Assembly (NCBI GenBank): GCA_028280845.1
Contig: JANQKZ010000034.1
Location: forward strand, 1-64,000
Reading direction: 5' to 3'
DNA: 64,000 nt
From: Opitutales bacterium
GTDB lineage: Bacteria; Verrucomicrobiota; Verrucomicrobiia; Opitutales; JABSRG01
This document shows, piece after piece, positions 51,262 through 60,065 of this stretch; the first letter of the stretch is position 1, and each line of letters opens with the position of its first letter. The translations under genes and the position numbers were made by a program. The notes beneath the pieces were generated by a model that was not told the origin of the DNA, made no database searches, and saw only the letters and a program-made list of their open reading frames with translations.

Positions 51262-52158
51262 ATGAAACTGATCCAGCTCCCCTTTGTCACCAGCCTGTTG
51301 ATTCTTCTCGCATCCCCCCTGACACTCATTGCCCAGACTTACGATGTTGGCGACATCGTGTCGAACCAGGCCCTGGTCCGGCGAGACGGAGAGGTGGTCA
51401 ATCTCTACGATCTTGAGGGCAAGATTATCTTCATCGAATGGTTTGCCTGGTGGTGTCCGTTTTGTCAGGCAGCTGCACCAGAGATCCGGGATGAGATCGT
51501 GAATTACTACAAGGAACGGGGAGGCACACCGGAGGGGATTGAGATTGTCCATATCGGGGCCAATCTGCAGAGCATGCAGGATCCACAAACCAATAATTTT
51601 ATCCAGACCAATGGTATTGAATTCGCCATTGATGATACCAATCGTCAGCTTGCCAATCAGTTCCTGGCTACTGGGGGGCAGCCCTTATTCGCCATTATAA
51701 ACGGGGTAGCGAATTCCCCCTCTCACGCGCAATGGGAGCTTGTTTTTGAGCATGATGGCTATGGCAATTTATCACAGCCGGTGACCACCTTCAGGCAGCA
51801 GTTGGAATCTGTTCTTGCTGGCGAGCAGACCTTTCCCGACAAGATGGGGTTTGATGAGTTTTTTCCGCGTGCTTTCCGGTTGGAAAATGGCTGGTATTTT
51901 CAAAGTGCTGCACCTGCCCTTGGGCTGATCAATGTTTCTACCTTTCCCTGGATCTACCAGCCCAGCCTCGGATTCTGGTATATTGATGACTTTGCCGGGA
52001 TGGATTTTGCCTTCGATCCGACTATGGGCTGGCTTTACATCCATGCCTATCCCTACCTTTACCGCTACTCGGATGGAGCGTGGCTCTACTATGAGGAAGG
52101 CAGTCGGGCCCCGCGATATTTTTTCAATTTTTCTACCAGTGAGTGGGAATCCAATTAA
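51262..52158 (+). CDS. TlpA-like exported thioredoxin 2 with aromatic-rich C-terminal domain
   Basis: A 298-residue protein. A signal peptide (LPFVTSLLILLASPLTLIA) is followed by a thioredoxin domain with FAWWCPFCQA (C65/C68) and a cis-Pro GGQPLFAII. Residues about 205-298 are rich in Trp, Tyr and Phe (FPWIYQPSLGFWYIDDFAGM; MGWLYIHAYPYLYRYSDGAW). They form repeated G-W/F-WY units of about 20 residues, seen at the C-terminus of other verrucomicrobial exported proteins. It may be a surface-anchoring or carbohydrate-contact module (inference). It is 43 bases after the barrel gene and probably in the same operon. Confidence 0.85.
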   Translation: MKLIQLPFVTSLLILLASPLTLIAQTYDVGDIVSNQALVRRDGEVVNLYDLEGKIIFIEWFAWWCPFCQAAAPEIRDEIVNYYKERGGTPEGIEIVHIGANLQSMQDPQTNNFIQTNGIEFAIDDTNRQLANQFLATGGQPLFAIINGVANSPSHAQWELVFEHDGYGNLSQPVTTFRQQLESVLAGEQTFPDKMGFDEFFPRAFRLENGWYFQSAAPALGLINVSTFPWIYQPSLGFWYIDDFAGMDFAFDPTMGWLYIHAYPYLYRYSDGAWLYYEEGSRAPRYFFNFSTSEWESN

Positions 52159-52221
52159 GTGGTTACCCGCCTCATGGCGTTTGAGCATTGCCGGGGGAGG
52201 GCGTCGAGGTCAGAGTGAGAT

Positions 52222-53106
52222 ATGGCTGATCAACCGCTCTTGATTTTCGGTGAGGTGCTTTACGATTGTTTTCCTGATGGGCGCAAGGTGTTGGGTGGGG
52301 CGCCCTTCAATGTCGCTTGGCACTTAAAGGGTCTTGGGTATAGCCCGCGTTTCATCAGCCGAGTCGGGGCGGACCAGGAAGGTCGTCTCATTCTCGACAG
52401 CATGCGGAGGTGGGGGATGGATATCACGGGTATGCAAGTCGATGATGGGCTGCCGACTGGGGAGGTCTTCGTAACCATTGAGGAGGGGGAGCCCAGTTAC
52501 GAGATCTGCCACCCACGTGCCTGGGACAATATAGAAGCTATTGAGCCCGGTAACGGAGGGATGCTCTACCACGGGTCCCTTGCTCTGCGAAGCGAAAAGT
52601 CCCGCGAGAGTTTCCTCGCCCTAAGAAGCGGGTTCGCTGGTCCAATATTTATGGATCTAAACCTGCGGCCACCTGATATCGATTGGGATTTAATTCATCA
52701 GCTGCTGCCTGGTTTAGCCTGGCTAAAAATCAATCTTCTGGAGTTGCGGGCCCTGTTAGAGGATCCATCTCTTTCGTTTGCAGCTCCGGAGGCTGCCCTG
52801 GAGCGGGTTGTGGAAGATTTTGGTGTGCAAAATATCGTTTTAACCGCAGGTGTGGAGGGGGCTCTGCTCTATGGAAAAACCGGTATGGTCCGGAAGCGTC
52901 CGGCTCCCCGCACGGTTCAGTTTGCGGATGCGGTCGGGGCCGGGGATGCCTTCTCGGCTATGACTATCGATGGCCTGCAAAAGGGATTCCCGCTCGATGA
53001 GGTGCTAGCGCGCGCAAGCCAGTTTGCGGCCAAGGTTTGTGGAATAGCTGGGGCGACCAGCTCGGAGTTGTCCCTGTACACCCATGAGGGGGTGAGTGAC
53101 TGGTGA
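52222..53106 (+). CDS. PfkB-family sugar kinase
   Basis: A 294-residue ribokinase-fold enzyme. It opens LLIFGEVLYDCFPDGRKVLG with the GGAPFNVAWHLKGLG substrate motif and ends with ATP-binding/catalytic VQFADAVGAGDAFSAMTIDG (catalytic Asp in GAGDAF). Closest overall to fructokinase-like members; a 2-keto-3-deoxygluconate kinase role would complete the sugar-acid pathway at 42.8-46.1 kb, but the sequence does not distinguish these. Its C-terminus overlaps the frame of the next sulfatase by a few codons if that gene started at 53096. Confidence 0.92.
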   Translation: MADQPLLIFGEVLYDCFPDGRKVLGGAPFNVAWHLKGLGYSPRFISRVGADQEGRLILDSMRRWGMDITGMQVDDGLPTGEVFVTIEEGEPSYEICHPRAWDNIEAIEPGNGGMLYHGSLALRSEKSRESFLALRSGFAGPIFMDLNLRPPDIDWDLIHQLLPGLAWLKINLLELRALLEDPSLSFAAPEAALERVVEDFGVQNIVLTAGVEGALLYGKTGMVRKRPAPRTVQFADAVGAGDAFSAMTIDGLQKGFPLDEVLARASQFAAKVCGIAGATSSELSLYTHEGVSDW

Positions 53107-53170
53107 GGACCTTTTGCGTTACGGGCCTCTAACTGCGGGATCGTATTTATTGCTCATCGCTCTTCCAGTA

Positions 53171-54592
53171 ATGGAGATGAAGCGTACTGGCATACCCCTT
53201 TTCCTTCTCCTCTCCCTCGGCTGTCTCCTCTCGGGATCCCCGTTATCGGCCGAGCGGAAAAATGTTCTCTTTATCATGGCGGATGACTTTAATCATTGGC
53301 TTCCAGCGATCGGCTATGATGACCAGGCCATAACACCCAACCTGGATCGCCTGGCCGCCAAAGGGGTATTGTTCGCTGATGCTCAATCGGCCTCTCCGGT
53401 GTGTAATCCATCCCGGAACGCCTTGTGGTCTGGCCTACGTCCTGAAACCACAGGAATAAAAAGCAACGCCGATGGCTTTGTCCGGGATAAGCCGGGATTT
53501 GAGCATATCGTTTCCCTGCATCAGTATTTCATGCAGCAGGGCTATCATACCGTAGGGGCAGGAAAATTATGGCATCCTGGTCGTATGGGAGTTGCGAATA
53601 CAGACGCAGAGCACTGGTCGGAATTATATACCGGGAGAACGGGAAGCCCGGGAGGATCTTATTCCCGCTACAATCCGGACTTTAAGAGTTATCAGTGGAG
53701 TGGGGGGGAGTTTGATCTGGAAACGGATGCCAACGACACGGTGATGGCTCATCACATAGCAAAGCTGATCGGTAATTACTCAAAGTCGAAGCAAGCCGAT
53801 CAACCTTTCTTTATCGCGACTGGTTTTTTTCGGCCACACCTCCCCTGGCATTGCCATAAGGCATTTTGGGATTTGTATGACCGCAGCAAGCTGAAAATCC
53901 CACAAGGCTATAAGGCCGGCGACCTGGAGGATATCCCTACCGCAGTGAACAACACAGAAGCCCATGACATTATTCATGGGGATGGAAAATGGATCGAAGG
54001 GATCCATGCCTATTTGGCAAATCTGAGTTACGCCGACTACAATGTGGGGATCCTGCTGGATGCTCTGGACAAAAGCCCTCATCGGGATAATACCATCGTT
54101 TTATTTATGGGAGACCATGGATGGCACCTGGGGGAAAAGGAGCGCTGGAGCAAACATGAGGTGTTTGACCAGGCGAACCATACGACTCTAATTATTTATG
54201 ATCCATCGGCGGCAGGGAACGGTCAGGTCTGCCATAAAGTGGTTAGCTTGCAGGATGTATATCCGACACTGGTCTCCCTCTGTGGCCTGCCCGAGCGTGA
54301 GATGGTTCAGGGGAACGACCTTACTCCGCTCTTGCATGAACCTGCCCTCGCTTCGTGGGATAAGCCGGTTTTCATGTCATGGAACGAGCGGCAGTATATA
54401 AAGTCGGACGATTGGAAATTTATCGAGGATGGGGAAAAAAGCCAACTCTACCATGTCGCTGTAGATCCCTATGAGTGGGATAATTTGTTTGGAAAGCCAG
54501 GCTATGAGCAAGTGACTGTGGAGATGCGGAATGAGATGAAGCGACAAATCGAGGGGTGTACCCGTTTGCGGGAACGGATCACCGCGAATTAA
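53171..54592 (+). CDS. Secreted sulfatase 2, iduronate-2-sulfatase-like
   Basis: A 473-residue formylglycine sulfatase. ATGs at 53171 and 53177 both give a signal peptide (IPLFLLLSLGCLLSGSPLSA); a longer frame from 53096 would lie inside pfkB. Metal-binding DD in FIMADDFNHW, active-site CNPSRNALWSGLRPE (Cys76 counted from 53177), and GDHGWHLGEKERWSKHEVFD match the iduronate-2-sulfatase-like S1 subfamily. It ends with the conserved YEWDNL. It lies in tandem with the kinase, so desulfation and sugar phosphorylation may be co-regulated. The maturase is not in the window. Confidence 0.93.
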   Translation: MEMKRTGIPLFLLLSLGCLLSGSPLSAERKNVLFIMADDFNHWLPAIGYDDQAITPNLDRLAAKGVLFADAQSASPVCNPSRNALWSGLRPETTGIKSNADGFVRDKPGFEHIVSLHQYFMQQGYHTVGAGKLWHPGRMGVANTDAEHWSELYTGRTGSPGGSYSRYNPDFKSYQWSGGEFDLETDANDTVMAHHIAKLIGNYSKSKQADQPFFIATGFFRPHLPWHCHKAFWDLYDRSKLKIPQGYKAGDLEDIPTAVNNTEAHDIIHGDGKWIEGIHAYLANLSYADYNVGILLDALDKSPHRDNTIVLFMGDHGWHLGEKERWSKHEVFDQANHTTLIIYDPSAAGNGQVCHKVVSLQDVYPTLVSLCGLPEREMVQGNDLTPLLHEPALASWDKPVFMSWNERQYIKSDDWKFIEDGEKSQLYHVAVDPYEWDNLFGKPGYEQVTVEMRNEMKRQIEGCTRLRERITAN

Positions 54593-54653
54593 AAAATTAA
54601 GAAATTCTGCTTGATTCCGATTCTGGAATTGTCACTTTTGGGGTTTCCGCTCG

Positions 54654-54731
<78 letters not shown>

Positions 54732-54736
54732 ATGAA

Positions 54737-54777
54737 GCCCGCAAGCCTAAAACTTGCGGGCTTCGCCATTTTTTTTT
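54737..54777 (+). terminator. Rho-independent terminator after tRNA-fMet
   Basis: A perfect 9-pair stem GCCCGCAAG/CTTGCGGGC with a 7-base loop, then TTCGCCA and nine T's, 5 bases after the tRNA. Confidence 0.93.
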
Positions 54778-55099
54778 GGAGGGTATAGTTCTGTCCAGTG
54801 GGTGTGGGGCTACATCTCAATTAAGTGTTTGAGCTCGTCGAGGACCTAAACACGAAAAGGGGTAGGGCAGCCCTCGGACCAGCCGCCGACGGATCTGGCG
54901 ATACTCCGGGTATGTGGATGGAGCCTGTGATGAAGCAGGGGTAGGTCGGGAAGATTTTTACAAATGGCCGAACAAATCCTGGGGTAAATCCCTTAAATAG
55001 CTGTAAAAGTGCTGTTAAAGGCAGGGAAAAAATGGGAAATCCTTTAGCCTTCCGGGGTAATGGATGAAATAAGGGAAACTTTAAATCAGGATTCTCGCC
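54778..55099. other. 322-base region between terminator and small-peptide gene
   Basis: It contains a GGTAGGGC-plus-hairpin element (54861-54887) resembling the one at 1582-1610. The frame at 54821-55249 on the minus strand has unlikely protein composition and is not called. The final 130 bases are AT-richer and may hold a promoter for the gene at 55100. Confidence 0.4.
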
Positions 55100-55276
55100 A
55101 TGAAACGCACGACCGTCATCTTCCCCTTCGGCAAAATCGGCCTCTTGTTCCTTATTGTGGTAGCGACCTACCTGAACTCCCGAGCTGACGCTTCCAGCCC
55201 GGTGGATACCGAGCTGGCCTCCCAATCCGGACCCACCCTCGATGTCCATATCAGTTCGATGACCTTTGTTCCCTGA
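55100..55276 (+). CDS. 58-residue exported or membrane peptide
   Basis: A small frame beginning MKRTTVIFPFGKIGLLFLIV. A hydrophobic helix continues to about residue 25, followed by a polar Ser/Asp-rich tail ending MTFVP. An AGGA ribosome-binding site stands 8 bases before the ATG, unusual in this window. A strong terminator follows 61 bases after the stop, so the gene makes its own short transcript between two terminators. No homolog is recognised. Confidence 0.55.
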   Translation: MKRTTVIFPFGKIGLLFLIVVATYLNSRADASSPVDTELASQSGPTLDVHISSMTFVP

Positions 55277-55337
55277 GCGCCTTTCATTCCGAAGGGGAGT
55301 AATCTTTCAAGAATTGCCAAACGAGGAAAAACAGGAG

Positions 55338-55368
55338 ACGCCTCGCCCCCAGGGCGGGGCGTTTTTTT
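55338..55368 (+). terminator. Rho-independent terminator ahead of rpsB
   Basis: An 11-pair stem ACGCCTCGCCC/GGGCGGGGCGT (one G:T) with loop CCA runs into seven T's. It insulates rpsB-tsf from upstream transcription. Confidence 0.93.
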
Positions 55369-55564
55369 GGGTGCCCCATCTGGTGTCGAAAATCCGGTAT
55401 CTGATTTCTTGTGTCCGGCAACCTACAAAATTGGCTTTACACGGGGGCGGAGACTCTCCACCTTGATCGTTTTTCCCGAATTCGGAAACCCGGTTTCGGC
55501 TATTTAATCCACAAACCCAATAAGAAAACTATTTCTCCCTCGCTGAAAGGCAGGGCTTTGAATC

Positions 55565-56506
55565 ATGAATATATCTCCTAAGGATCTATTAGATGCTGGT
55601 GTTCACTTTGGCCACCAGACCCGCCGTTGGAATCCCAAGTCGAAGCCGTTTATTTACGATCACCGTCACGGCATTTCGATCATCAACCTGGAAAAGACCT
55701 ACACCTTGCTGGAGCAGGCGTGTGCCTTTATCGAAGACCTGGTCGCCTCGGGTAAGAATGTACTGTTCGTCGGCACGAAGAAACAGGCCCAGGAAATTAT
55801 CCGCGAAGCGGCGACGACCTGCCAGATGCCCTTTTGTGCCAATCGGTGGATGGGAGGCACGTTGACTAACTTTGCTACGATCAAGACCAGTCTGGCTAAG
55901 TATAAGAAGTTTCTCGATATGGAAGCTACCGGTGAATTGTCCAAGTTGCCCGGCAAGGAAGCGGCCGCTATTAAGCGCCAGATGAGCCGCATGCACCGCA
56001 ACTTTGAAGGCCTGCTGGATACGAGTGACCTTCCCTCTGCCCTGTTTATTATCGATAGCCGGAGCGAGGCGATTGCGGTCAACGAAGCACGCCGCTTGAA
56101 TATACCGGTCATAGCCCTGGTCGATACCAACTCCGATCCGACCCTACTGAATTACCCCATTCCGGGAAACGACGACGCGGTCAAATCGATCCGCATCATC
56201 ACAGAGGTCGTGATGGAAGCCGTTCAGAACGGGTTGGCTCGCCGTCCGGTTGCCAAGGCACAGAAGGGAAGCATTACTCCACTCGTGCGCGAACAGTTTT
56301 TCGAAGATCAGGAAGAACCCGAAGTCACTCTGCCGGAAGGTTACGGGGAAGAGCAAGCGGCTCCTGCTCCAGTCGTGGAAGAGGAAATCGCCCCTCCTGC
56401 TCCCGAGATCGAGGCTGAGGTTGAAGCCCCGGCGCCCGTGGAGGCCACGGCCGAAGAATCTCCTCCTGAGAGCGAACCTGAGGTTGAAAAGGAAGAGCAA
56501 AAGTAA
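55565..56506 (+). CDS. rpsB: 30S ribosomal protein S2
   Basis: A 313-residue S2 with the expected opening ISPKDLLDAGVHFGHQTRRW and motifs FVGTKKQAQEIIREAA, NRWMGGTLTNF and PVIALVDTNSDP. Residues about 235-313 form an acidic extension rich in Glu, Pro and Ala (APEIEAEVEAPAPVEATAEE) beyond the usual length. The ATG at 55565 is preceded by AAAGGCAGGG about 12 bases upstream, a weak ribosome-binding site. It forms an operon with tsf. Confidence 0.97.
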   Translation: MNISPKDLLDAGVHFGHQTRRWNPKSKPFIYDHRHGISIINLEKTYTLLEQACAFIEDLVASGKNVLFVGTKKQAQEIIREAATTCQMPFCANRWMGGTLTNFATIKTSLAKYKKFLDMEATGELSKLPGKEAAAIKRQMSRMHRNFEGLLDTSDLPSALFIIDSRSEAIAVNEARRLNIPVIALVDTNSDPTLLNYPIPGNDDAVKSIRIITEVVMEAVQNGLARRPVAKAQKGSITPLVREQFFEDQEEPEVTLPEGYGEEQAAPAPVVEEEIAPPAPEIEAEVEAPAPVEATAEESPPESEPEVEKEEQK

Positions 56507-56562
56507 GAGGCTCTCCCCGGTTTAATGAATCATCCCTGAAAACCCTTTAATCTGACATTAAA

Positions 56563-57159
56563 ATGACTCAAATCACTGCATCGATGGTGGCAGACCTGCG
56601 CGCAAAAACCAGCGCTGGTTTAATGGACTGCAAAAAAGCATTGACCGAGAACGAAGGCGATTTCGACAAGGCTGTTGAATGGCTCCGCAAGAAGGGCATC
56701 GCTTCTGCCGCGAAGAAGGCTGGCCGCGACGCTTCGGAAGGCTTGGTCAGCAGCTATATCCACCTGGGTGGAAAAGTAGGCGTCCTGGTGGAGGTCAATT
56801 GTGAGACCGACTTTGTGGCCAAGAACGAGGATTTCCAACAGTTTGTAAAGGACATCGGCATGCACATCGCCGCGGCAAACCCCATCGTGGTATCCCGCGA
56901 GGATGTGGCAGAAGACCTGGTGGAAAAGGAGCGCGAGATTGCGACTGCTCAGGCTGAAGGCAAGCCTCCCCAAGCCGTGCAAAAGATTGTGGAAGGAAAG
57001 CTGGAAAAGTATTTCTCCCAAGTTGCGCTCATGGAGCAACCCTTTGTGAAAAATCCCGACCAAACCATCAAGGACCTGGTAACTGAGAAGATCTCGACTA
57101 TCGGAGAGAATATCGTAATTCGTCGCTTTGCCCGTTTCCAGATTGGAGACGAGGCATAA
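56563..57159 (+). CDS. tsf: Elongation factor Ts (short form)
   Basis: A 198-residue guanine-nucleotide exchange factor for EF-Tu. The UBA-like N-terminus VADLRAKTSAGLMDCKKALT and the core GKVGVLVEVNCETDFVAKNE and QVALMEQPFV are present. One core subdomain is missing relative to the roughly 280-residue enterobacterial protein, as in Thermus and cyanobacterial short forms. It lies 56 bases after rpsB and is followed by a terminator. Confidence 0.97.
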   Translation: MTQITASMVADLRAKTSAGLMDCKKALTENEGDFDKAVEWLRKKGIASAAKKAGRDASEGLVSSYIHLGGKVGVLVEVNCETDFVAKNEDFQQFVKDIGMHIAAANPIVVSREDVAEDLVEKEREIATAQAEGKPPQAVQKIVEGKLEKYFSQVALMEQPFVKNPDQTIKDLVTEKISTIGENIVIRRFARFQIGDEA

Positions 57160-57183
57160 TCCGTGTTCACAGAATCCCCTTTC

Positions 57184-57212
57184 AAGCCTTGCCGGTTCGG
57201 CAGGGCTTTTTT
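57184..57212 (+). terminator. Rho-independent terminator after tsf
   Basis: A perfect 11-pair stem AAGCCTTGCCG/CGGCAGGGCTT with loop GTT ends in a T-run, 24 bases after the tsf stop. Confidence 0.92.
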
Positions 57213-57376
57213 GTGTCCAAGCCACTAACGTTGCCTTGGATATTGCGAAAATGGGGAAAATGGGGCAAAAATGCAAAGAGCAGGTGGAAAAACCGATGGA
57301 AAGTGCACAAAAAATGCAACAAAACCCGTTGGCCATCAGTCGATATCCATAATCCGCTTAATTGTTACATGCTAAG

Positions 57377-58240
57377 ATGAATTCGCCTTCAAAATCCATT
57401 CCACTCCTTGTTGGAGTCTACCTGCTGGGGATGGCCTTGTTCCTGACAGGCTGCATCACTTCGGGTGGGACTCTGGCGACTCCGAATCTCGTTGATGACG
57501 AAAAAGTTGTCCAGATGAGCGAGGAGCAGTTTGAACAGATAAAGAAGGTCTCGCGGTTAACGCGAGCACCCAACTATGTGAATCAAGTCAATCGTGTCAT
57601 GGATCAACTCTCGACACAGGTCAACTGGTGGGAATTTGCGGCAGATTGGGAAATCATCATCATCAACGACAATGCGAATATCAATGCGTTCGCCATGGCA
57701 GGAGGAAAGATCGGGGTCTACACCGGGCTGCTCAATCTAGTCGAAAATGATGACCAACTGGCTTTTGTTCTCGCTCATGAAATTTCTCATGTAACGAAAA
57801 AGCACGTCCACAAGAAGCTTTCGGAATCTATGGTAAAAGAGGCGGGAGGAGCTGTCGTGGGCACGGCAGCCGCAGGAACAGGCGTTTATACAGGAGGTAC
57901 CTATATCGGACTCGGATCGGCCGTGAGCGGGCTTTATAACATGGGTAGTGGCGTTGCGGGGCTCTCGATGGATCGGGGCAAGGAGCGGGAAGCCGACATG
58001 GAAGGGTTATTTCTCATGGCTAAGGCTGGTTTCGATCCCAATGAAGCGATTCGCATCATCGAACTGGTCGATATGAAAGCGATGAGCGGGGGAGCCAGAG
58101 CTCCGTCCGCTTGGCTATCCACACATCCGACTTCTTTTGATCGAATGGTTAAAGTGAACGCAAACATGCCCCAGGCTCTGGAATATTATGAGCAGGCAAA
58201 GGGCATCGCGCTATCAACCGGAGGGGTGATCGGCATATAA
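57377..58240 (+). CDS. M48-family metalloprotease lipoprotein
   Basis: A 287-residue zinc protease of the BepA/LoiP type. The lipobox LFLTGC (Cys26) anchors it to a membrane. The catalytic motif HEISH (H134-H138) and the downstream ligand Glu in KEREADMEGLFLMAKAGFDP are present, with AMAGGKIGVYTGLLNL as the conserved pre-motif strand. A Gly/Ala-rich loop links the two. Such proteases clear misassembled outer-membrane or envelope proteins. It sits 51 bases before the three-gene low-complexity operon on the same strand. The ATG at 57377 is preferred over a TTG at 57362. Confidence 0.92.
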   Translation: MNSPSKSIPLLVGVYLLGMALFLTGCITSGGTLATPNLVDDEKVVQMSEEQFEQIKKVSRLTRAPNYVNQVNRVMDQLSTQVNWWEFAADWEIIIINDNANINAFAMAGGKIGVYTGLLNLVENDDQLAFVLAHEISHVTKKHVHKKLSESMVKEAGGAVVGTAAAGTGVYTGGTYIGLGSAVSGLYNMGSGVAGLSMDRGKEREADMEGLFLMAKAGFDPNEAIRIIELVDMKAMSGGARAPSAWLSTHPTSFDRMVKVNANMPQALEYYEQAKGIALSTGGVIGI

Positions 58241-58291
58241 ACTTTTTCGCACCCAATTTGAAAAACGTAAGGCAATACGAATATTCTCCCT

Positions 58292-60046
58292 ATGACCCCT
58301 GAAGACGAAAACAACGTTTCCAAGAAAAAGCTGAAAGTCATCGACTGGCACATGGCCGATCCTATCTCCGCTGATCTGGAAGACGACATCCGGATGTCGG
58401 CCCCCAAACGGGAAAGTTCGGGCTTCTTGAAAAAGGCTGTTACCTTTGCTGTGGTCGCCATAATTGGTGTGGTCAGCGTTCGGGTTTTCGTCGTCTATCG
58501 CCAGATACAGAAAGAGATGGCTGCAGCGATGGAAGGCAATCAGGCCACCCTGACTGCGAGTACTGAATTTAATCCAAATATCCCGCTCCAGGACAGTTTC
58601 GTCAGCCGGCCGAAAGCTGAACTGGCCCGCGATGAAGTGCGCGACAAGCTGCAAACGACCCGCCAAACGACTGATCTGGATAGCCCAGTCATCATGTCCA
58701 AGCTGCTGGGTGTAGAAATGGCCTTTCAACAGGGAGATAAGTTGTTGGAGCGGCGGGACTATTCGGGGGCCTATCAACGATTTGAAGAAACGCGGGTCAT
58801 GCTGGAGCAGTTTCAGACCGACATGTCGAACAAGGCAGAGTCCCTCGCCGCCCGCGACGACTATCTCCTGCTGCGCAACAAGGTAGAGCCACAGCGCAGC
58901 ATCGATATGGATTCTTATGAGCGAGCCTTTGCCTTCTACAGCGAGGGGGTCTTCTTTTTAGAAAACGGTAGCTTTTTCGAAGCGAGTGAACGATTTTCTG
59001 ATGCGCTAGTGGAGCTCCGCGTCCTGGAGAACAAGATTCAGGGGTTTGTGGACCGCCGGCTTCTCGAAGGGCAAGCGGCCCTGGCCAAAGGAGACAGCTC
59101 CACCGCAATGACCATTTTCAACGATGTTCTCGGCATTGAGGACGAGAATGAAATTGCACGAAACGGCGTGAAGCGGGCGGAAACCCTCGACCAGGTTTTT
59201 CCCTTGCTGGAACAAGCTGAGACTCTTGAAGGTTCCGGAGACCTGGTGGCAGCCAACGACGCCTACGTTCGAGCCTATGAACTCGACAACTTTTCCGCTA
59301 AAGCCCAGCAGGGGATGTATCGGACTGAACGCCTGGTGAAGGATTACACCTTTAATTCGGCTTTGATCGACGCCCATAATGCAGCCACAGCCGCGAATTG
59401 GTATGACGCCATCGAGGCGTATGACCGCGCCTTGAACGTTTATCCAGAGAACGAGGAGGTGAAGCAGCTCCGTGAAGATGCGGTCCAATTGGAGTATGAG
59501 CTGCGCCTTGCCGATGGTTTGGACAAAGCCAAGTTTTATGAAGATAGCAGTGAGTGGGATCTTGCTAAAGATGCCTACATCGAGGTATTGGAAATTGAGC
59601 CGGAAAATACAATCGCAAAGGAAGGACTACTGCGCACGGGGCGCATGGTTCGTGTGCTTCTTCGCTACGAAAAACTGATTGAACTGTCTCTCCTGGAAGC
59701 CCGTAGCGGAGAATTCCAATCTGCCATTCGTTATTTCAATGAAGCGATGGGAATCAAACCTGACTTTCTCACCCTGTCCCTGGACGCCGAGCGGTTGAAG
59801 AATTACCTGGAAGCCCAGAGCAAGCCCGTCTCCATCACTTTGGTATCGGATGGAAAAACCTGGGTCAGCGTGGCGGGCTATGAATTGCTTGGAAAAATCA
59901 GAGAGAAGTCCATCCGCATCCTCCCGGGCAAGTACCGTATTGTCGGCCGCCGGAAAGGCTATGAGGACGTGAATATCCAGGTGCAAGTTGTCGCCGGCCA
60001 GAGCATCCCGCCCATTACCGTGATTGCCAGTAAGAAAGTTGGTTAA
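58292..60046 (+). CDS. Membrane-anchored TPR-like protein with PEGA-like C-terminus
   Basis: A 584-residue protein. Residues 1-45 are cytoplasmic and charged, 46-66 form a membrane helix (AVTFAVVAIIGVVSVRVFVV), and the rest is extracytoplasmic. The bulk is TPR-like helical repeats (GSFFEASERFSDALVELRVL; ANWYDAIEAYDRALNVYPEN; SSEWDLAKDAYIEVLEIEPE; SGEFQSAIRYFNEAMGIKPD). The final 70 residues look like a PEGA-type beta module (RILPGKYRIVGRRKGYEDVN). No enzyme motif is seen. It stands 19 bases before the Gln-rich gene, so the three genes form one operon. It could be a scaffold for exported partners (inference). The start follows TATTCTCCCT. Confidence 0.85.
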   Translation: MTPEDENNVSKKKLKVIDWHMADPISADLEDDIRMSAPKRESSGFLKKAVTFAVVAIIGVVSVRVFVVYRQIQKEMAAAMEGNQATLTASTEFNPNIPLQDSFVSRPKAELARDEVRDKLQTTRQTTDLDSPVIMSKLLGVEMAFQQGDKLLERRDYSGAYQRFEETRVMLEQFQTDMSNKAESLAARDDYLLLRNKVEPQRSIDMDSYERAFAFYSEGVFFLENGSFFEASERFSDALVELRVLENKIQGFVDRRLLEGQAALAKGDSSTAMTIFNDVLGIEDENEIARNGVKRAETLDQVFPLLEQAETLEGSGDLVAANDAYVRAYELDNFSAKAQQGMYRTERLVKDYTFNSALIDAHNAATAANWYDAIEAYDRALNVYPENEEVKQLREDAVQLEYELRLADGLDKAKFYEDSSEWDLAKDAYIEVLEIEPENTIAKEGLLRTGRMVRVLLRYEKLIELSLLEARSGEFQSAIRYFNEAMGIKPDFLTLSLDAERLKNYLEAQSKPVSITLVSDGKTWVSVAGYELLGKIREKSIRILPGKYRIVGRRKGYEDVNIQVQVVAGQSIPPITVIASKKVG

Positions 60047-60065
60047 CCTTTTCCCCTACAGCCCC

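Noticed and set aside
54821-55249. 142-codon minus-strand frame
   Set aside because: It runs across a terminator-flanked intergenic region and antisense to the small peptide gene, with no protein-like pattern.
57250-57351. 33-codon frame after the tsf terminator
   Set aside because: A purine-rich repeat-like sequence (GGGGAAAATGGGG) explains the open frame; no start signal or conservation evidence.
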